A DNA stretch of 64,000 nt. Source: RHLJ01 sp965242845. GTDB taxonomy: Bacteria; Bacteroidota; Rhodothermia; Balneolales; Balneolaceae. Shown in pieces: positions 8,848-17,200 of this stretch. The stretch lies in contig CBDETC010000002.1 in the NCBI GenBank assembly GCA_965242845.1, forward strand, positions 1,054,001-1,118,000, in the 5' to 3' direction. Each line of letters starts with the position of its first letter. Positions within the stretch are counted from its first letter, which is position 1. The position numbers were made by a program, and so were the translations under genes. The notes under the pieces are model-generated. The model was not told the DNA's origin. It saw only the letters and a program-made list of their open reading frames with translations, and did no database searches.

Positions 8848-9201
8848 TTACAGCCCCAATTCTTTCTTAAGTCGATCTACTCTGGCTTGTTGCTCAGCCG
8901 ATACACTTCCTTCGCACGTAGCAATTGTATCCAGTAAGCTAAAGGTCAGTCTCTTTCCATCATCGCTGAAATTAGACCGAACATAGGTGATTGCTTCTTC
9001 TACCATTTGCTTCACATTTTCCGTGCTCATAGCCGCTATCTGGCTAAGTGTTTTACGGTAGGTAGTTAAATCATAGTTCATATTATCCAACACTCTTTTA
9101 ACCGCATCTTCTTCGGTAAAAGATATGCTACCATCGGTACTTTCGATCCAGAAGATTAGTACGTCAATAGCTGTTTCGTCGGTTAATATATATGAACTCA
9201 T
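8848..9201 (-). CDS. Small TerB-like helical protein
   Basis: 117 residues, all alpha-helical, acidic, no signal peptide. The layout of helices, including FTEEDAVKRVLDNMNYDLTTYRKTL and a later DGKRLTFSLLDTIATCEGSVSAEQQARVDRLKKEL, resembles TerB-fold proteins, where the last part reads 'l.....iA.aDG.is..E...l..i...lgl'. The usual aspartate-rich metal site is weak (CEGSVSAEQ). Fifteen bases separate it from the upstream reductase gene, so they are probably cotranscribed. Function unknown. Confidence 0.5.
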   Translation of the reverse strand: MSSYILTDETAIDVLIFWIESTDGSISFTEEDAVKRVLDNMNYDLTTYRKTLSQIAAMSTENVKQMVEEAITYVRSNFSDDGKRLTFSLLDTIATCEGSVSAEQQARVDRLKKELGL

Positions 9202-9216
9202 GATTTCTTAGATAGA

Positions 9217-9693
9217 TTAAAACTCGCTTGATAACAAGATACAAATCTCTTCAAGTGCCGACCTCTGCTCCTCGGTAATAGAGTTTTTAGTATGTGAATC
9301 GATATCCAGCTGGGCTACAAAAGCATCTCCTTTCATAATAGGCACTACAATCTCAGATTGTACATCAATACTGCAAGCCAGGTAATTATCTTCGGCATGT
9401 ACATCCTGGGCTATAAAAGTTTTATGAGAAAGAGCTACCTGCCCACATATCCCTTTTCCAAAAGGAATTCTGGTGTGATCGGTACTTGCTCCAACAAATG
9501 GGCCGAGTACTAATTCTTCCTTTCCGGATGGATCGGCGATATAAAAACCAACCCAGTTAAAGGTTGGAACTTCGTCGGCTAAAAGTTCACAAACGGCAAA
9601 TAATTTCTCGTCTCTGGTGACTTCTCTTTCTAAAATTTCGTGGGTTGCTGATACTAGCTGATCCTTTAATGATAAAACTTCTGCTGATGTCAT
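9217..9693 (-). CDS. msrC: Free methionine-(R)-sulfoxide reductase (GAF domain)
   Basis: 158-residue single GAF domain that reduces free methionine-R-sulfoxide in the cytoplasm. Characteristic segments are FNWVGFYI (45-52), GPFVGA, GKGICGQVA with Cys83, and YLACSIDVQSEIVVP with Cys107; the latter two are the cysteines used in catalysis and resolution in this family. Length and motif order match E. coli YebR/MsrC. It is the first gene of a two-gene minus-strand unit. Confidence 0.9.
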   Translation of the reverse strand: MTSAEVLSLKDQLVSATHEILEREVTRDEKLFAVCELLADEVPTFNWVGFYIADPSGKEELVLGPFVGASTDHTRIPFGKGICGQVALSHKTFIAQDVHAEDNYLACSIDVQSEIVVPIMKGDAFVAQLDIDSHTKNSITEEQRSALEEICILLSSEF

Positions 9694-9800
9694 AAATATG
9701 TCTTGAATTCGATTCCAAAATATAAGATTACCCCGGCAAATAACATTAAGCTTTGATAAAAAGCCAATATGGAATTAATAGTTTTACATTAACTCTTCCG

Positions 9801-9808
9801 TATCTTTG
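9801..9808 (+). promoter_or_regulatory. -7 promoter element TATCTTTG abutting the marC start
   Basis: Exact TAnnTTTG match ending only 3 bases before the marC ATG. If used, transcription would begin at or within a few bases of the start codon, giving a leaderless or nearly leaderless message. No clear -33 TTTG at the right spacing. Confidence 0.45.
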
Positions 9809-9811
9809 GGC

Positions 9812-10486
9812 ATGGAAGAATTTTTCAATGAAATCATTCCCTGGTCTACTGAAGTAATGGGCACCGGAGTTCTGCTTGTAGCAAGCTTCTCCTCCCTATT
9901 CTCTGTGGTAAATCCTACAGCCGCTTTGCCAGTATATCTGTCTTTGACGGAAGGGTATAGTACGGACGAGAAAACCCGGACGGCTAAAAAAGCCACCTTC
10001 TATATGTTTATCGTCCTGAGCACTTTCCTGCTGATAGGTACTTTTATACTGAGCTTTTTTGGAATCAGCCTTTCCGGAATTCAAATTGCTGGAGGGTTAA
10101 TCATTATGCGGGCAGGTTTTTCGATGTTAAACCCGGATTCTGCAGGGAAAAAACTTTCTAAGGAAGACCAGGAAGCAGCCAAGGAAAAGGAAGACGTTTC
10201 TTTTAGCCCGCTAGCTATGCCACTACTTTCGGGTCCGGGAAGTATCGCTGTGGTAATTGGCTTTGGCTCGGAAGCTTCAGGAGTAATCGATTACATCATA
10301 AATGGGGTGGCTATCTTTCTTGTAGCGCTACTTGCCTGGGGCATTCTCAGGGTAGCTCCCTGGCTGAGTTCTTTTATTGGGCGTTCAGGTATGACTGTAA
10401 TCACCCGATTAATGGGTTTTATCGCCTTATCGATTGGAGTGCAGTTTATCATTAATGGTATCGCCAAGTTCTACGGAATTGGCTGA
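9812..10486 (+). CDS. MarC family integral membrane protein
   Basis: About 224 residues with six predicted membrane segments in the two-halves arrangement of MarC/UPF0056. Hallmark segments are FSVVNPTAALPVYLSLT and SPLAMPLLSGPGSIAVVI. A charged cytoplasmic loop (KKLSKEDQEAAKEKEDVS) joins the halves. I start at the ATG at 9812 rather than the TTG two codons earlier, which lies inside the promoter element. Physiological role of the family is unsettled. Confidence 0.85.
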   Translation: MEEFFNEIIPWSTEVMGTGVLLVASFSSLFSVVNPTAALPVYLSLTEGYSTDEKTRTAKKATFYMFIVLSTFLLIGTFILSFFGISLSGIQIAGGLIIMRAGFSMLNPDSAGKKLSKEDQEAAKEKEDVSFSPLAMPLLSGPGSIAVVIGFGSEASGVIDYIINGVAIFLVALLAWGILRVAPWLSSFIGRSGMTVITRLMGFIALSIGVQFIINGIAKFYGIG

Positions 10487-10637
10487 TCCAGAGCAATAAT
10501 CACTGTTCCATTACATTTTTTATTCCTGGGCATTATCTACTTGGGCCTACTTTTAGTAAGTTCCTCGCCTTATTCATTCATAAAACATTCTTGTTCTGGA
10601 AACTTTAGAAAACATTCTTTCGGCATTTTCTTCCTTT

Positions 10638-11972
10638 ATGTGGGGCACTCCTTTGGTTGTTCTGCTTTGTGGTGGGGGTATCTTTTTTATGGTCTATTCC
10701 CGCATGACTCCCTACCGGTATTTTGGTCATGCTGTTAACATACTCCGTGGAAAATATGACGACCCAAATGACCCGGGTGATATCAATCACTTTGAGGCTT
10801 TATCAAGTGCGCTTGCAGCTACTATTGGCTTAGGAAATATTAGTGGTGTAGCAGTGGCTATCGCTACTGGAGGACCTGGTGCTGTTTTTTGGATGTGGAT
10901 GAGTGCCGTAGTAGGTATCGCTACTAAATTTTTTACCTGTACTCTTTCCATTATGTATCGGGGAAAAGACTCAAATGGAGACATTCAGGGTGGAACGATG
11001 TACATGATCACCGAAGGTCTTGGCAAAAAATGGAAGCCATTAGCCATCGTTTTTGCAATTGCAGGAATGTTTGGTGCATTACCTGTATTCCAGGCAAACC
11101 AGCTTAACCAGGCGATTAGAGATGTAATCCTTGTTCCAAACGGGTTAACGGACCCAAACAATCACTTTGGTTCAGATTTGATAACCGGGGTTATCATTCT
11201 GTTGGTTGTTGGAACTGTGATATTCGGGGGAATTAAGCGTATTGGTAAAGTAGCCAGTCGCATGGTTCCTTCTATGGTAGTTCTTTATGTAATAAGTGTA
11301 CTAACTATTCTAGTTATTCATTTCGATGTTCTGGGCAAATATCTTTGGCTTATTGTTGAAGATGCCTTCACTGCTGACGCTGCACTGGGGGGAGCTGTAG
11401 GTGCGATTATAATTACGGGTGTAAGAAGAGCCGCTTTCTCTAACGAAGCAGGTATCGGTACAGCTACTCTGGCTCATGGTGCCGCTAAAACGAAAGAACC
11501 TGTTCGTGAAGGCCTGGTTGCCATGATGGGACCATTTATCGATACCATTGTTGTTTGTACAATGACAGCCTTAGCTATATTGGTTACCGACGTATGGCAA
11601 ACCGGGGATGAGAATGGGATCACACTTACTGCTTCGGCTTTCCAGGAAGCGCTCGGACCTGTAGGAATTTATCTGCTTATGATTTGTGTAACTATTTTCG
11701 CTGGTAGCTCACTGTTTACTTACTCTTATTATGGCACCAAATGTCTTGGCTTCCTCGTAGGAGCAAGTCGTCAAAAATGGTATAACCTGTTCTATGTTGG
11801 GTCTATTTTACTTGGAGCAACTGCTAGTATTTCTGCAATCATTAACCTAATTGATGGAATGTACGCGGTGATGGCCATTCCAACTATGACGGTAGCCTTG
11901 CTACTCTCTCCAAAGGTAATGACCGCAGCAAAAGACTACTTCGAAAGAATGAAGCAAAAGGAAATTCTTTAA
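10638..11972 (+). CDS. Sodium:alanine/glycine symporter (AGCS family)
   Basis: Inner-membrane Na+-coupled amino-acid symporter. Family hallmarks are ALAATIGLGNISGVAVAIATGGPGAVFWMW near residue 55-85, the following GGTMYMITEGLGKKW, and FSNEAGIGTATLAHGAA in the middle, with about ten membrane segments. The ATG at 10638 is the only ordinary start, yet the frame stays open upstream to a stop at 10581. That region encodes LETLENILSAFSSF, just like the usual N-terminal helix of the family, so translation may begin at a rare codon (ATT 10587 or CTG 10596). Confidence 0.9.
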   Translation: MWGTPLVVLLCGGGIFFMVYSRMTPYRYFGHAVNILRGKYDDPNDPGDINHFEALSSALAATIGLGNISGVAVAIATGGPGAVFWMWMSAVVGIATKFFTCTLSIMYRGKDSNGDIQGGTMYMITEGLGKKWKPLAIVFAIAGMFGALPVFQANQLNQAIRDVILVPNGLTDPNNHFGSDLITGVIILLVVGTVIFGGIKRIGKVASRMVPSMVVLYVISVLTILVIHFDVLGKYLWLIVEDAFTADAALGGAVGAIIITGVRRAAFSNEAGIGTATLAHGAAKTKEPVREGLVAMMGPFIDTIVVCTMTALAILVTDVWQTGDENGITLTASAFQEALGPVGIYLLMICVTIFAGSSLFTYSYYGTKCLGFLVGASRQKWYNLFYVGSILLGATASISAIINLIDGMYAVMAIPTMTVALLLSPKVMTAAKDYFERMKQKEIL

Positions 11973-12005
11973 GCAATTCCTTTAGCAGCTAAGCCCGATA
12001 AACTT

Positions 12006-12013
12006 TAACTTTG
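12006..12013 (+). promoter_or_regulatory. -7 promoter element TAACTTTG for the purS cluster
   Basis: Exact TAnnTTTG match 25 bases before the purS ATG; TTTA 21 bases upstream is a near match to the -33 TTTG. Confidence 0.5.
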
Positions 12014-12038
12014 GGCTTCCCTCAACACAACTTCGAAT

Positions 12039-12281
12039 ATGTATAAAGCTAAAGTCAATGTGACTCTTCGGCCTTCCATTCTGGATCCAAAAGGAAAGGC
12101 CGCTCATCATGCTCTTCAAAACCTCGGAATTGACCAGGTAGAAAAAGTTCGGATCGGTAAATTTATTGAACTAGATGTAAATGCAGATTCAGAAACTGCA
12201 GCAAAAGAAGTAGTTCAGCAAGCGTGTGCAAAGCTACTTGCTAACGAAGTGATGGAAGATTTTGAAATAGAAATAAGCTAG
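12039..12281 (+). CDS. purS: Phosphoribosylformylglycinamidine synthase subunit PurS
   Basis: 80-residue third subunit of the split FGAM synthase (step 4 of purine synthesis), which bridges PurL and PurQ. Typical start YKAKVNVTLRPSILDPKGKAAHHALQNLG and the later KFIELDV strand define the family. The glutaminase subunit gene purQ follows after clpS; purL is not in the window, so the synthetase subunit must lie elsewhere. Confidence 0.92.
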   Translation: MYKAKVNVTLRPSILDPKGKAAHHALQNLGIDQVEKVRIGKFIELDVNADSETAAKEVVQQACAKLLANEVMEDFEIEIS

Positions 12282-12283
12282 AA

Positions 12284-12613
12284 ATGCTGTTAAGCTCCAC
12301 TCATAGGCTTTATGATGATTTCTTACTAGCCGATGTTAGTGAGCTTACCGAAACTAGCTTAGAAGAAGCCCTGGAAGAAGAAGTTATGTCTCCATGGCGT
12401 CTGATTCTATATGATGATGATATCCATACGTTCGAAGAAGTGATCGAACAATTAATGAAAGCTACCGGGTGTTCTTATTCTCATGCAGAAACTCTTACCT
12501 GGAAAGTCCATAACGATGGGAAGGCATTAGTTCATGAGGGTGAATTTGAAGAATGCCTTCGAATAGATAGTGTATTAAAAGAAATTCAACTTGTTACTGA
12601 AATAAAAGGATAA
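12284..12613 (+). CDS. clpS: ClpS-like adaptor of the Clp protease
   Basis: 109 residues. The core PWRLILYDDDIHTFEEVIEQL, then HAETLTWKVHNDGKALVHEGEFEECLR, follows the ClpS pattern: an acidic DDD turn in place of NDD, and the late 'vH..G.a.v..g..e.a' helix. ClpS passes N-degron proteins to the ClpAP or ClpCP chaperone. A non-conserved acidic stretch of about 33 residues precedes the domain. It sits between purS and purQ with gaps of 2 and 5 bases, so it is cotranscribed with purine genes, an unusual place for it. Confidence 0.8.
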   Translation: MLLSSTHRLYDDFLLADVSELTETSLEEALEEEVMSPWRLILYDDDIHTFEEVIEQLMKATGCSYSHAETLTWKVHNDGKALVHEGEFEECLRIDSVLKEIQLVTEIKG

Positions 12614-12618
12614 AAACT

Positions 12619-13317
12619 GTGGCAACATTTGGTGTAATCGTATTCCCGGGTTCTAATTGTGATCATGATGCATACCATGCAATGAAGCATGTAATGGACT
12701 GTGACGTCAAATTCCTTTGGCATAAGGATACTGACCTTTCCGGCATTGACTTTCTTATCGTCCCGGGAGGGTTTTCCTATGGCGATTATTTAAGATCTGG
12801 AGCTATTGCCCGCTTTTCTCCAATCATGCAGGAAGTTATAAAGTTTGCACAGGCTGGAGGCCCGGTAATGGGTATCTGCAATGGATTTCAAATCCTGCTA
12901 GAAGCAGGGCTAATTCCTGGAGCAATGATGCACAACCATAAGCTTCGTTTTGTGTGCAAGAATGTATTTATCCGGTGTGAATCGACAGATTCTTTGTTTA
13001 CATCCGGCCTCGAAAAAGGCCAGGTCTTTGATATCCCTGTTTCTCATGGTGAGGGGAACTATTTCATCAATGATGATGGGTTAAAATCGCTTCAGGATAA
13101 CGATCAAATACTCTTCAGATATTCTGATTCTAACGGTCAACTTACTGAGGAATCTAATTTCAATGGGTCTATAGATAACATAGCCGGTATAACCAATACC
13201 GGAAGAAATGTACTGGGAATGATGCCGCACCCTGAACGTGCCATGGAAAAAATACTTGGCTCTGAGGATGGGAAACCTATCTTTGAATCTATCCTCAACT
13301 CCTTGTCGATAGCTTAG
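12619..13317 (+). CDS. purQ: Phosphoribosylformylglycinamidine synthase subunit PurQ (glutaminase)
   Basis: 232-residue class-I glutamine amidotransferase that supplies ammonia to FGAM synthase. The nucleophile cysteine lies in GICNGFQIL, and the catalytic His-Glu pair is in MMPHPERAME near the C-terminus. The start is ATFGVIVFPGSNCDHD, typical of PurQ, with a GTG start codon (12619). Length is normal. It works with PurS encoded two genes upstream. Confidence 0.95.
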   Translation: MATFGVIVFPGSNCDHDAYHAMKHVMDCDVKFLWHKDTDLSGIDFLIVPGGFSYGDYLRSGAIARFSPIMQEVIKFAQAGGPVMGICNGFQILLEAGLIPGAMMHNHKLRFVCKNVFIRCESTDSLFTSGLEKGQVFDIPVSHGEGNYFINDDGLKSLQDNDQILFRYSDSNGQLTEESNFNGSIDNIAGITNTGRNVLGMMPHPERAMEKILGSEDGKPIFESILNSLSIA

Positions 13318-13336
13318 GATTTAGTACCTTCTGTGC

Positions 13337-14098
13337 ATGAGCAGCGATACTCCTTTAAAACTGCACAGCAATAGCCTTGTGAAACGATACCGCAAAAGAA
13401 CGGTAGTTGACGAAGTATCTATTGAGGTACAACAAGGTGAAATTGTTGGGTTATTAGGACCCAATGGTGCCGGAAAGACAACCACCTTTTATATGATGGT
13501 TGGACTTGTGACCCCTAATGCTGGCAATATCTTTTTAAACGAGGAGAATATCACACAAACTCCCATGTATAAGCGGGCCCGAAAAGGAATCGGCTATCTT
13601 GCTCAGGAAGCTAGTGTATTTCGAAACCTTACTGTTCGCCAAAACCTCGAGAGTGTTCTTCAGTTTTTATCTTTTTCAAAAAAGGAGATTAAAGAACGTT
13701 GTGATCGGTTGATCGAGGAATTTTCTCTTCAAAAAGTTGTGAATAGTAAAGGCTACAGTTTATCAGGAGGTGAACGGCGGCGAACAGAAATTGCACGTGC
13801 ACTTGTTACCAACCCAAAATTTATCCTCTTAGACGAGCCGTTTGCGGGAGTAGATCCCATAGCTGTAGAGGATATTCAGGAAATAGTTTCCAAACTTCGC
13901 CACCAGAATATTGGAATTTTAATTACCGACCATAATGTTCATGAGACATTGGCAATCACTAACCGTGCTTACCTTATGTTTGAAGGAAAAATACTTATGG
14001 AAGGGGATGCCGAGACACTCGCTAATGATGAAAAAGCGAGAAAACTTTACCTTGGAGAAACTTTTAAACTAGACAGATATCAAATCGACGAATCATGA
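13337..14098 (+). CDS. lptB: Lipopolysaccharide export ABC transporter ATPase LptB
   Basis: 253-residue ATPase that drives LPS extraction from the inner membrane with LptFG. Walker A GPNGAGKTTT at 41-50, C-loop LSGGERRR at 142-149, Walker B ILLDEPFAGVDP from 163, and the switch histidine His199 in TDHNVHETL. The LAQEASVFRNLTVRQN segment and FAGVDPIAV are characteristic of LptB. It implies a Gram-negative envelope. The last four bases overlap the rhodanese gene (ATGA), indicating coupling. Confidence 0.95.
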   Translation: MSSDTPLKLHSNSLVKRYRKRTVVDEVSIEVQQGEIVGLLGPNGAGKTTTFYMMVGLVTPNAGNIFLNEENITQTPMYKRARKGIGYLAQEASVFRNLTVRQNLESVLQFLSFSKKEIKERCDRLIEEFSLQKVVNSKGYSLSGGERRRTEIARALVTNPKFILLDEPFAGVDPIAVEDIQEIVSKLRHQNIGILITDHNVHETLAITNRAYLMFEGKILMEGDAETLANDEKARKLYLGETFKLDRYQIDES

Positions 14099-14415
14099 AT
14101 GAAATAACCGTACAGGAGTTAAAAGAGAAAAAAGAAAATGGGGAAGATTTTTTCCTCCTTGATGTCCGGGAAATGACTGAATACCTAGTCTCAAATCTTG
14201 ATGGAGAGCACATTCCTCTTGGCGAGCTAGAGTCCCGACTTTCTGAACTCGAAGACAAACGAGATGCTGAATTTATCGTGATGTGCCGCTCAGGAGGTAG
14301 AAGTGGAAAAGCCTGCGAATTATTATCCAGCAAAGGATTTTCCAACGTTCATAACCTCAAAGGCGGTATTACAGCCTGGTCAAAAGAAATTGACCCATCA
14401 ATGCCGGTTGCTTAA
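14095..14415 (+). CDS. Single-domain rhodanese-like sulfurtransferase
   Basis: 106 residues forming one rhodanese domain. FFLLDVREMTEY is the CH2-type motif, HIPLGEL follows, and the active-site loop CRSGGRSGKAC holds the catalytic cysteine (about residue 64). Cytoplasmic (no signal). The start overlaps the lptB stop. The stop codon overlaps that of rho on the other strand. Likely a persulfide carrier; partner unknown. Confidence 0.9.
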   Translation: MNEITVQELKEKKENGEDFFLLDVREMTEYLVSNLDGEHIPLGELESRLSELEDKRDAEFIVMCRSGGRSGKACELLSSKGFSNVHNLKGGITAWSKEIDPSMPVA

Positions 14416-15641
14416 GCAATAGCCGCAATCTGATTAAGCAGCTCCTGGTTGCTTTCTGTGTTCTTTAGCACTTTAAGCAGCCCTAGCATCGACTCTCTCG
14501 GGGATTTTTTGAGGAGATAACGCCTCACCATATTTCTTTCTTCCAGAGAGTCGGTGATAAACTTTTCCTCGTTTCGCGTTCCCGATGCAGTAATATTTAT
14601 GGCTGGATAAATTCTGTCATTGGCTAATTCTCTATCCAGAACCAGTTCCATATTTCCAGTTCCTTTAAACTCTTCGAAGATAAGATCATCCATCCTGGAA
14701 TTAGTCTCTACCAAACACGTCGCAATAATGGTAAGAGAACCTCCGCCTTCGATTTTTCGAGCGGAACCGAAAATTTTCTTAGGAATTTCAAGAGCTCTGA
14801 TATCCAAACCTCCTGATAACGTTCTGCCGCTGTTCGTTTGAATAGCGTTATAGGCTCTTCCTAATCGTGTTAACGAATCAATCAGAAGTACCGCATCCTG
14901 ACCCATTTCTGCTTTTCGCTTTGCATAGCCAAGTGCCATTTCGGTAATCCTAATATGGCTCTGTGTCTTCTTATCATTAGATGATGCAAATACTTCAGCA
15001 TCAGTAGAGCGAATAAAATCGGTTACTTCTTCAGGACGCTCATCAACTAGTAACACACTTAAATGTATATCCGGGTGATTAGCAGATAGTGAGTTAGCAA
15101 TCTGCTTTAGTAATACCGTTTTACCCGTTCTTGGAGGAGCAACAATCAGCGCTCGTTGACCTTTACCTATTGGGGCAACCAGATCAATTACCCTCATCTC
15201 CGTATCATCAGCTAGTTCGCCCACTCTTATCCAGTCAACAGGCATAATAGGTGTCTGACGCTCAAATCTCGAGCTTTTGGTCCAGGCTTCTACAGGCTTT
15301 CCATTTACAAATTCTACAGAACACACATGTTTATTCCCCTGGTTGTCCTCTTCAAATTCTCCTTCCAATACCAGGCCTTGTCTAAGCTCAAGTGCCTTAA
15401 CCTCTTCAGGCTTTAAAAATGGATCTTTTGGATTATAGCTGAACTCATAATCCAGTTTTCTGATAAATCCCCATCCCTTGGCATTAATTTCTAACACGCC
15501 GGCACATCTTCCGGCTACCCCAATACTGTTATTCCAGAAAAATTTAGGTATGAAAACATTACCGCCTTGATTGCGGTTTCTATTCTTGTTGTTGTTTCTC
15601 TTTTTGTTGTTACGGTTTTTATAATTCTTTTTCCGTGCCAT
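14412..15641 (-). CDS. rho: Transcription termination factor Rho
   Basis: Hexameric RNA-dependent ATPase that releases transcripts. The cold-shock RNA-binding domain spans about residues 45-115 (GVLEINAKGWGFIR), Walker A is APPRTGKT (168-175), Walker B is AVLLIDSLTRL, and the Q/R-loop SGRTLSGGLD follows. Residues 1-28 are a short Lys/Arg/Asn-rich tail in place of the usual N-terminal helical Rho_N domain, so the protein is only 409 residues. Its own stop abuts that of the converging rhodanese gene with no room for a terminator between them. Confidence 0.95.
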   Translation of the reverse strand: MARKKNYKNRNNKKRNNNKNRNRNQGGNVFIPKFFWNNSIGVAGRCAGVLEINAKGWGFIRKLDYEFSYNPKDPFLKPEEVKALELRQGLVLEGEFEEDNQGNKHVCSVEFVNGKPVEAWTKSSRFERQTPIMPVDWIRVGELADDTEMRVIDLVAPIGKGQRALIVAPPRTGKTVLLKQIANSLSANHPDIHLSVLLVDERPEEVTDFIRSTDAEVFASSNDKKTQSHIRITEMALGYAKRKAEMGQDAVLLIDSLTRLGRAYNAIQTNSGRTLSGGLDIRALEIPKKIFGSARKIEGGGSLTIIATCLVETNSRMDDLIFEEFKGTGNMELVLDRELANDRIYPAINITASGTRNEEKFITDSLEERNMVRRYLLKKSPRESMLGLLKVLKNTESNQELLNQIAAIA

Positions 15642-15716
15642 TAATCGTAAGTGTTGATTATTCTCCTTTAGTGGAAGTACCTAATTCTAATTTTTGTGTG
15701 GGTAAAAAAAGGAGAG

Positions 15717-15751
15717 CTAAAAAAGGTGATGCGGACTTTGTTGTCCGCATC
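15717..15751 (-). terminator. Intrinsic terminator after the glgB-to-TPR operon
   Basis: Perfect 9-bp stem GATGCGGAC / GTCCGCATC with a 6-base loop. On the minus strand it is followed within three bases by a run of six T. It sits 48 bases after the TPR gene stop and upstream of rho, separating the two units. Confidence 0.85.
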
Positions 15752-15799
15752 AAATCTTAGAAGATGTGAAAAGATACAAATGTTTTAACCGATAGCAAA

Positions 15800-17134
15800 C
15801 TACCGTACTGTTGTAGTTTCATTAACCCAGCTATAGCAGCTCATTAATGAACTATCAACGTTCACTCTCTGTCCATCTTCGTAACCAAGAGTGAAGAACT
15901 TATCTTCAGTAGTAGGAGTTACGGCTTCGTAAGTTGGTAACTGTGAGTTTACCGTATTGGTTACAGAAGCATCAACTTGTTTTGCTTTGTTAAGCAAGTC
16001 AAGAACCACCCAATATACTACCTTATCTTTAGCTTCAAGCTTTCTTCCATCAGAACAAGAGCTTACTGCCTGCCCATAAACGGAAGCTAATTTCAAGTAC
16101 GCCAATCCATAATTACTGTCGATTGAAAGCGCATCATTGATAAACCCTTTTGAAGTTTGCAGCTGTCCTAAGCTTGCATATACATCAGATAAATCAATGT
16201 TGATCTCTTTTTTTGCCTGATCGTCTGGAGCGCTTGCCAGGGCTTCTTTATAAAACTCTGCAGCTTCTTCATACTGAGAATTACCCTGTTCAATGTCGGC
16301 CAATGCTAAAGCACTTTCATAGGTAGGATCAAGTTCATGAATTTTTCTCAGCGTTCTGATTTGATCATCCAATCTGTTTAAGTCCTCATATGCATTTACT
16401 AAGGCTCTTAGAGCTTCCAGGTCATTTGGATCATCAGCTAGCTTGCCTTCGTAGAATACAATTTGCTCTTCTGGATCATCAAATAGTTTCTTTAGTGTCT
16501 CGTCGAAGTAAGTTTGTAGTTCAGCATCAGCATAAGGAGTAGCCTTCTCAATTTTAGCAATTACCTCATCCTTACGATCCTGACGAACCATATTATCGAT
16601 TGTCACTTTGATATAGTAACCGCTTGCTAGAGTAGTGGTCTTCTCCGGATCAAGCTTAAACATCTCTTCGAAATCAACATATGCTTTTTGTAAGCCATCA
16701 CTAATCATATTGTAATTTTCCAGGTAGTAACGGCCTCTTCGTTGATACAGCTCATACCTGTCTTCTTCGCTTTCTACAAATAATTCAAAGCTCTCTTCAA
16801 AAAGATGCAAAGCCGTATCTACATAGGCTTCTCTGATACTAGGATCATTTTTCGTTTTGGCGATTTCGGTATAAATTCGAATAAGTTTTGGATACTGAAC
16901 CGAAAGTTTGAAACGCCCAGCTGGAATTCCTTCAATTTCATCTGGCTTTTTACAAGCTATCCATCGTCCATATTGAAGAGCAAAAGGGTAGTCTCCCCCG
17001 GTGTAATTACCTTGAAAAATTGAATATGCAGCAATTTCCTGCATTTGATTTGGTGGAGCAGGATTACAGTCCTGAGCAGACACAAGCGAAGTGCTCACGA
17101 ATAAAATCCCTAAAATTGTAGCTATTTTTTTCAT
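15800..17134 (-). CDS. Secreted tetratricopeptide-repeat protein
   Basis: 444 residues with a signal peptide ending near residue 20 (VSTSLVSAQ). The body consists of helical TPR-like pairs, clearest at LEALRALVNAYEDLNRLDDQIRTLRKIHELDP and the following repeats to about residue 360. The C-terminal region with two cysteines (SSCSDGRK, MSCYSW) is less regular. Probably a periplasmic scaffold. It is the last gene of the operon with the DUF4270 lipoprotein and outer-membrane protein genes, so a shared role at the envelope is likely. Confidence 0.75.
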   Translation of the reverse strand: MKKIATILGILFVSTSLVSAQDCNPAPPNQMQEIAAYSIFQGNYTGGDYPFALQYGRWIACKKPDEIEGIPAGRFKLSVQYPKLIRIYTEIAKTKNDPSIREAYVDTALHLFEESFELFVESEEDRYELYQRRGRYYLENYNMISDGLQKAYVDFEEMFKLDPEKTTTLASGYYIKVTIDNMVRQDRKDEVIAKIEKATPYADAELQTYFDETLKKLFDDPEEQIVFYEGKLADDPNDLEALRALVNAYEDLNRLDDQIRTLRKIHELDPTYESALALADIEQGNSQYEEAAEFYKEALASAPDDQAKKEINIDLSDVYASLGQLQTSKGFINDALSIDSNYGLAYLKLASVYGQAVSSCSDGRKLEAKDKVVYWVVLDLLNKAKQVDASVTNTVNSQLPTYEAVTPTTEDKFFTLGYEDGQRVNVDSSLMSCYSWVNETTTVR

Positions 17135-17200
17135 TTCTCCATTATTCGTTATTAATCCGATTATATAAACTTATCAGTTCAACAAATTATTACTATAAAA

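Noticed and set aside
13327..13336. TACCTTCTG before lptB as a -7 promoter
   Set aside because: It has an extra base within TAnnTTTG, and lptB is close enough to purQ to be read through.
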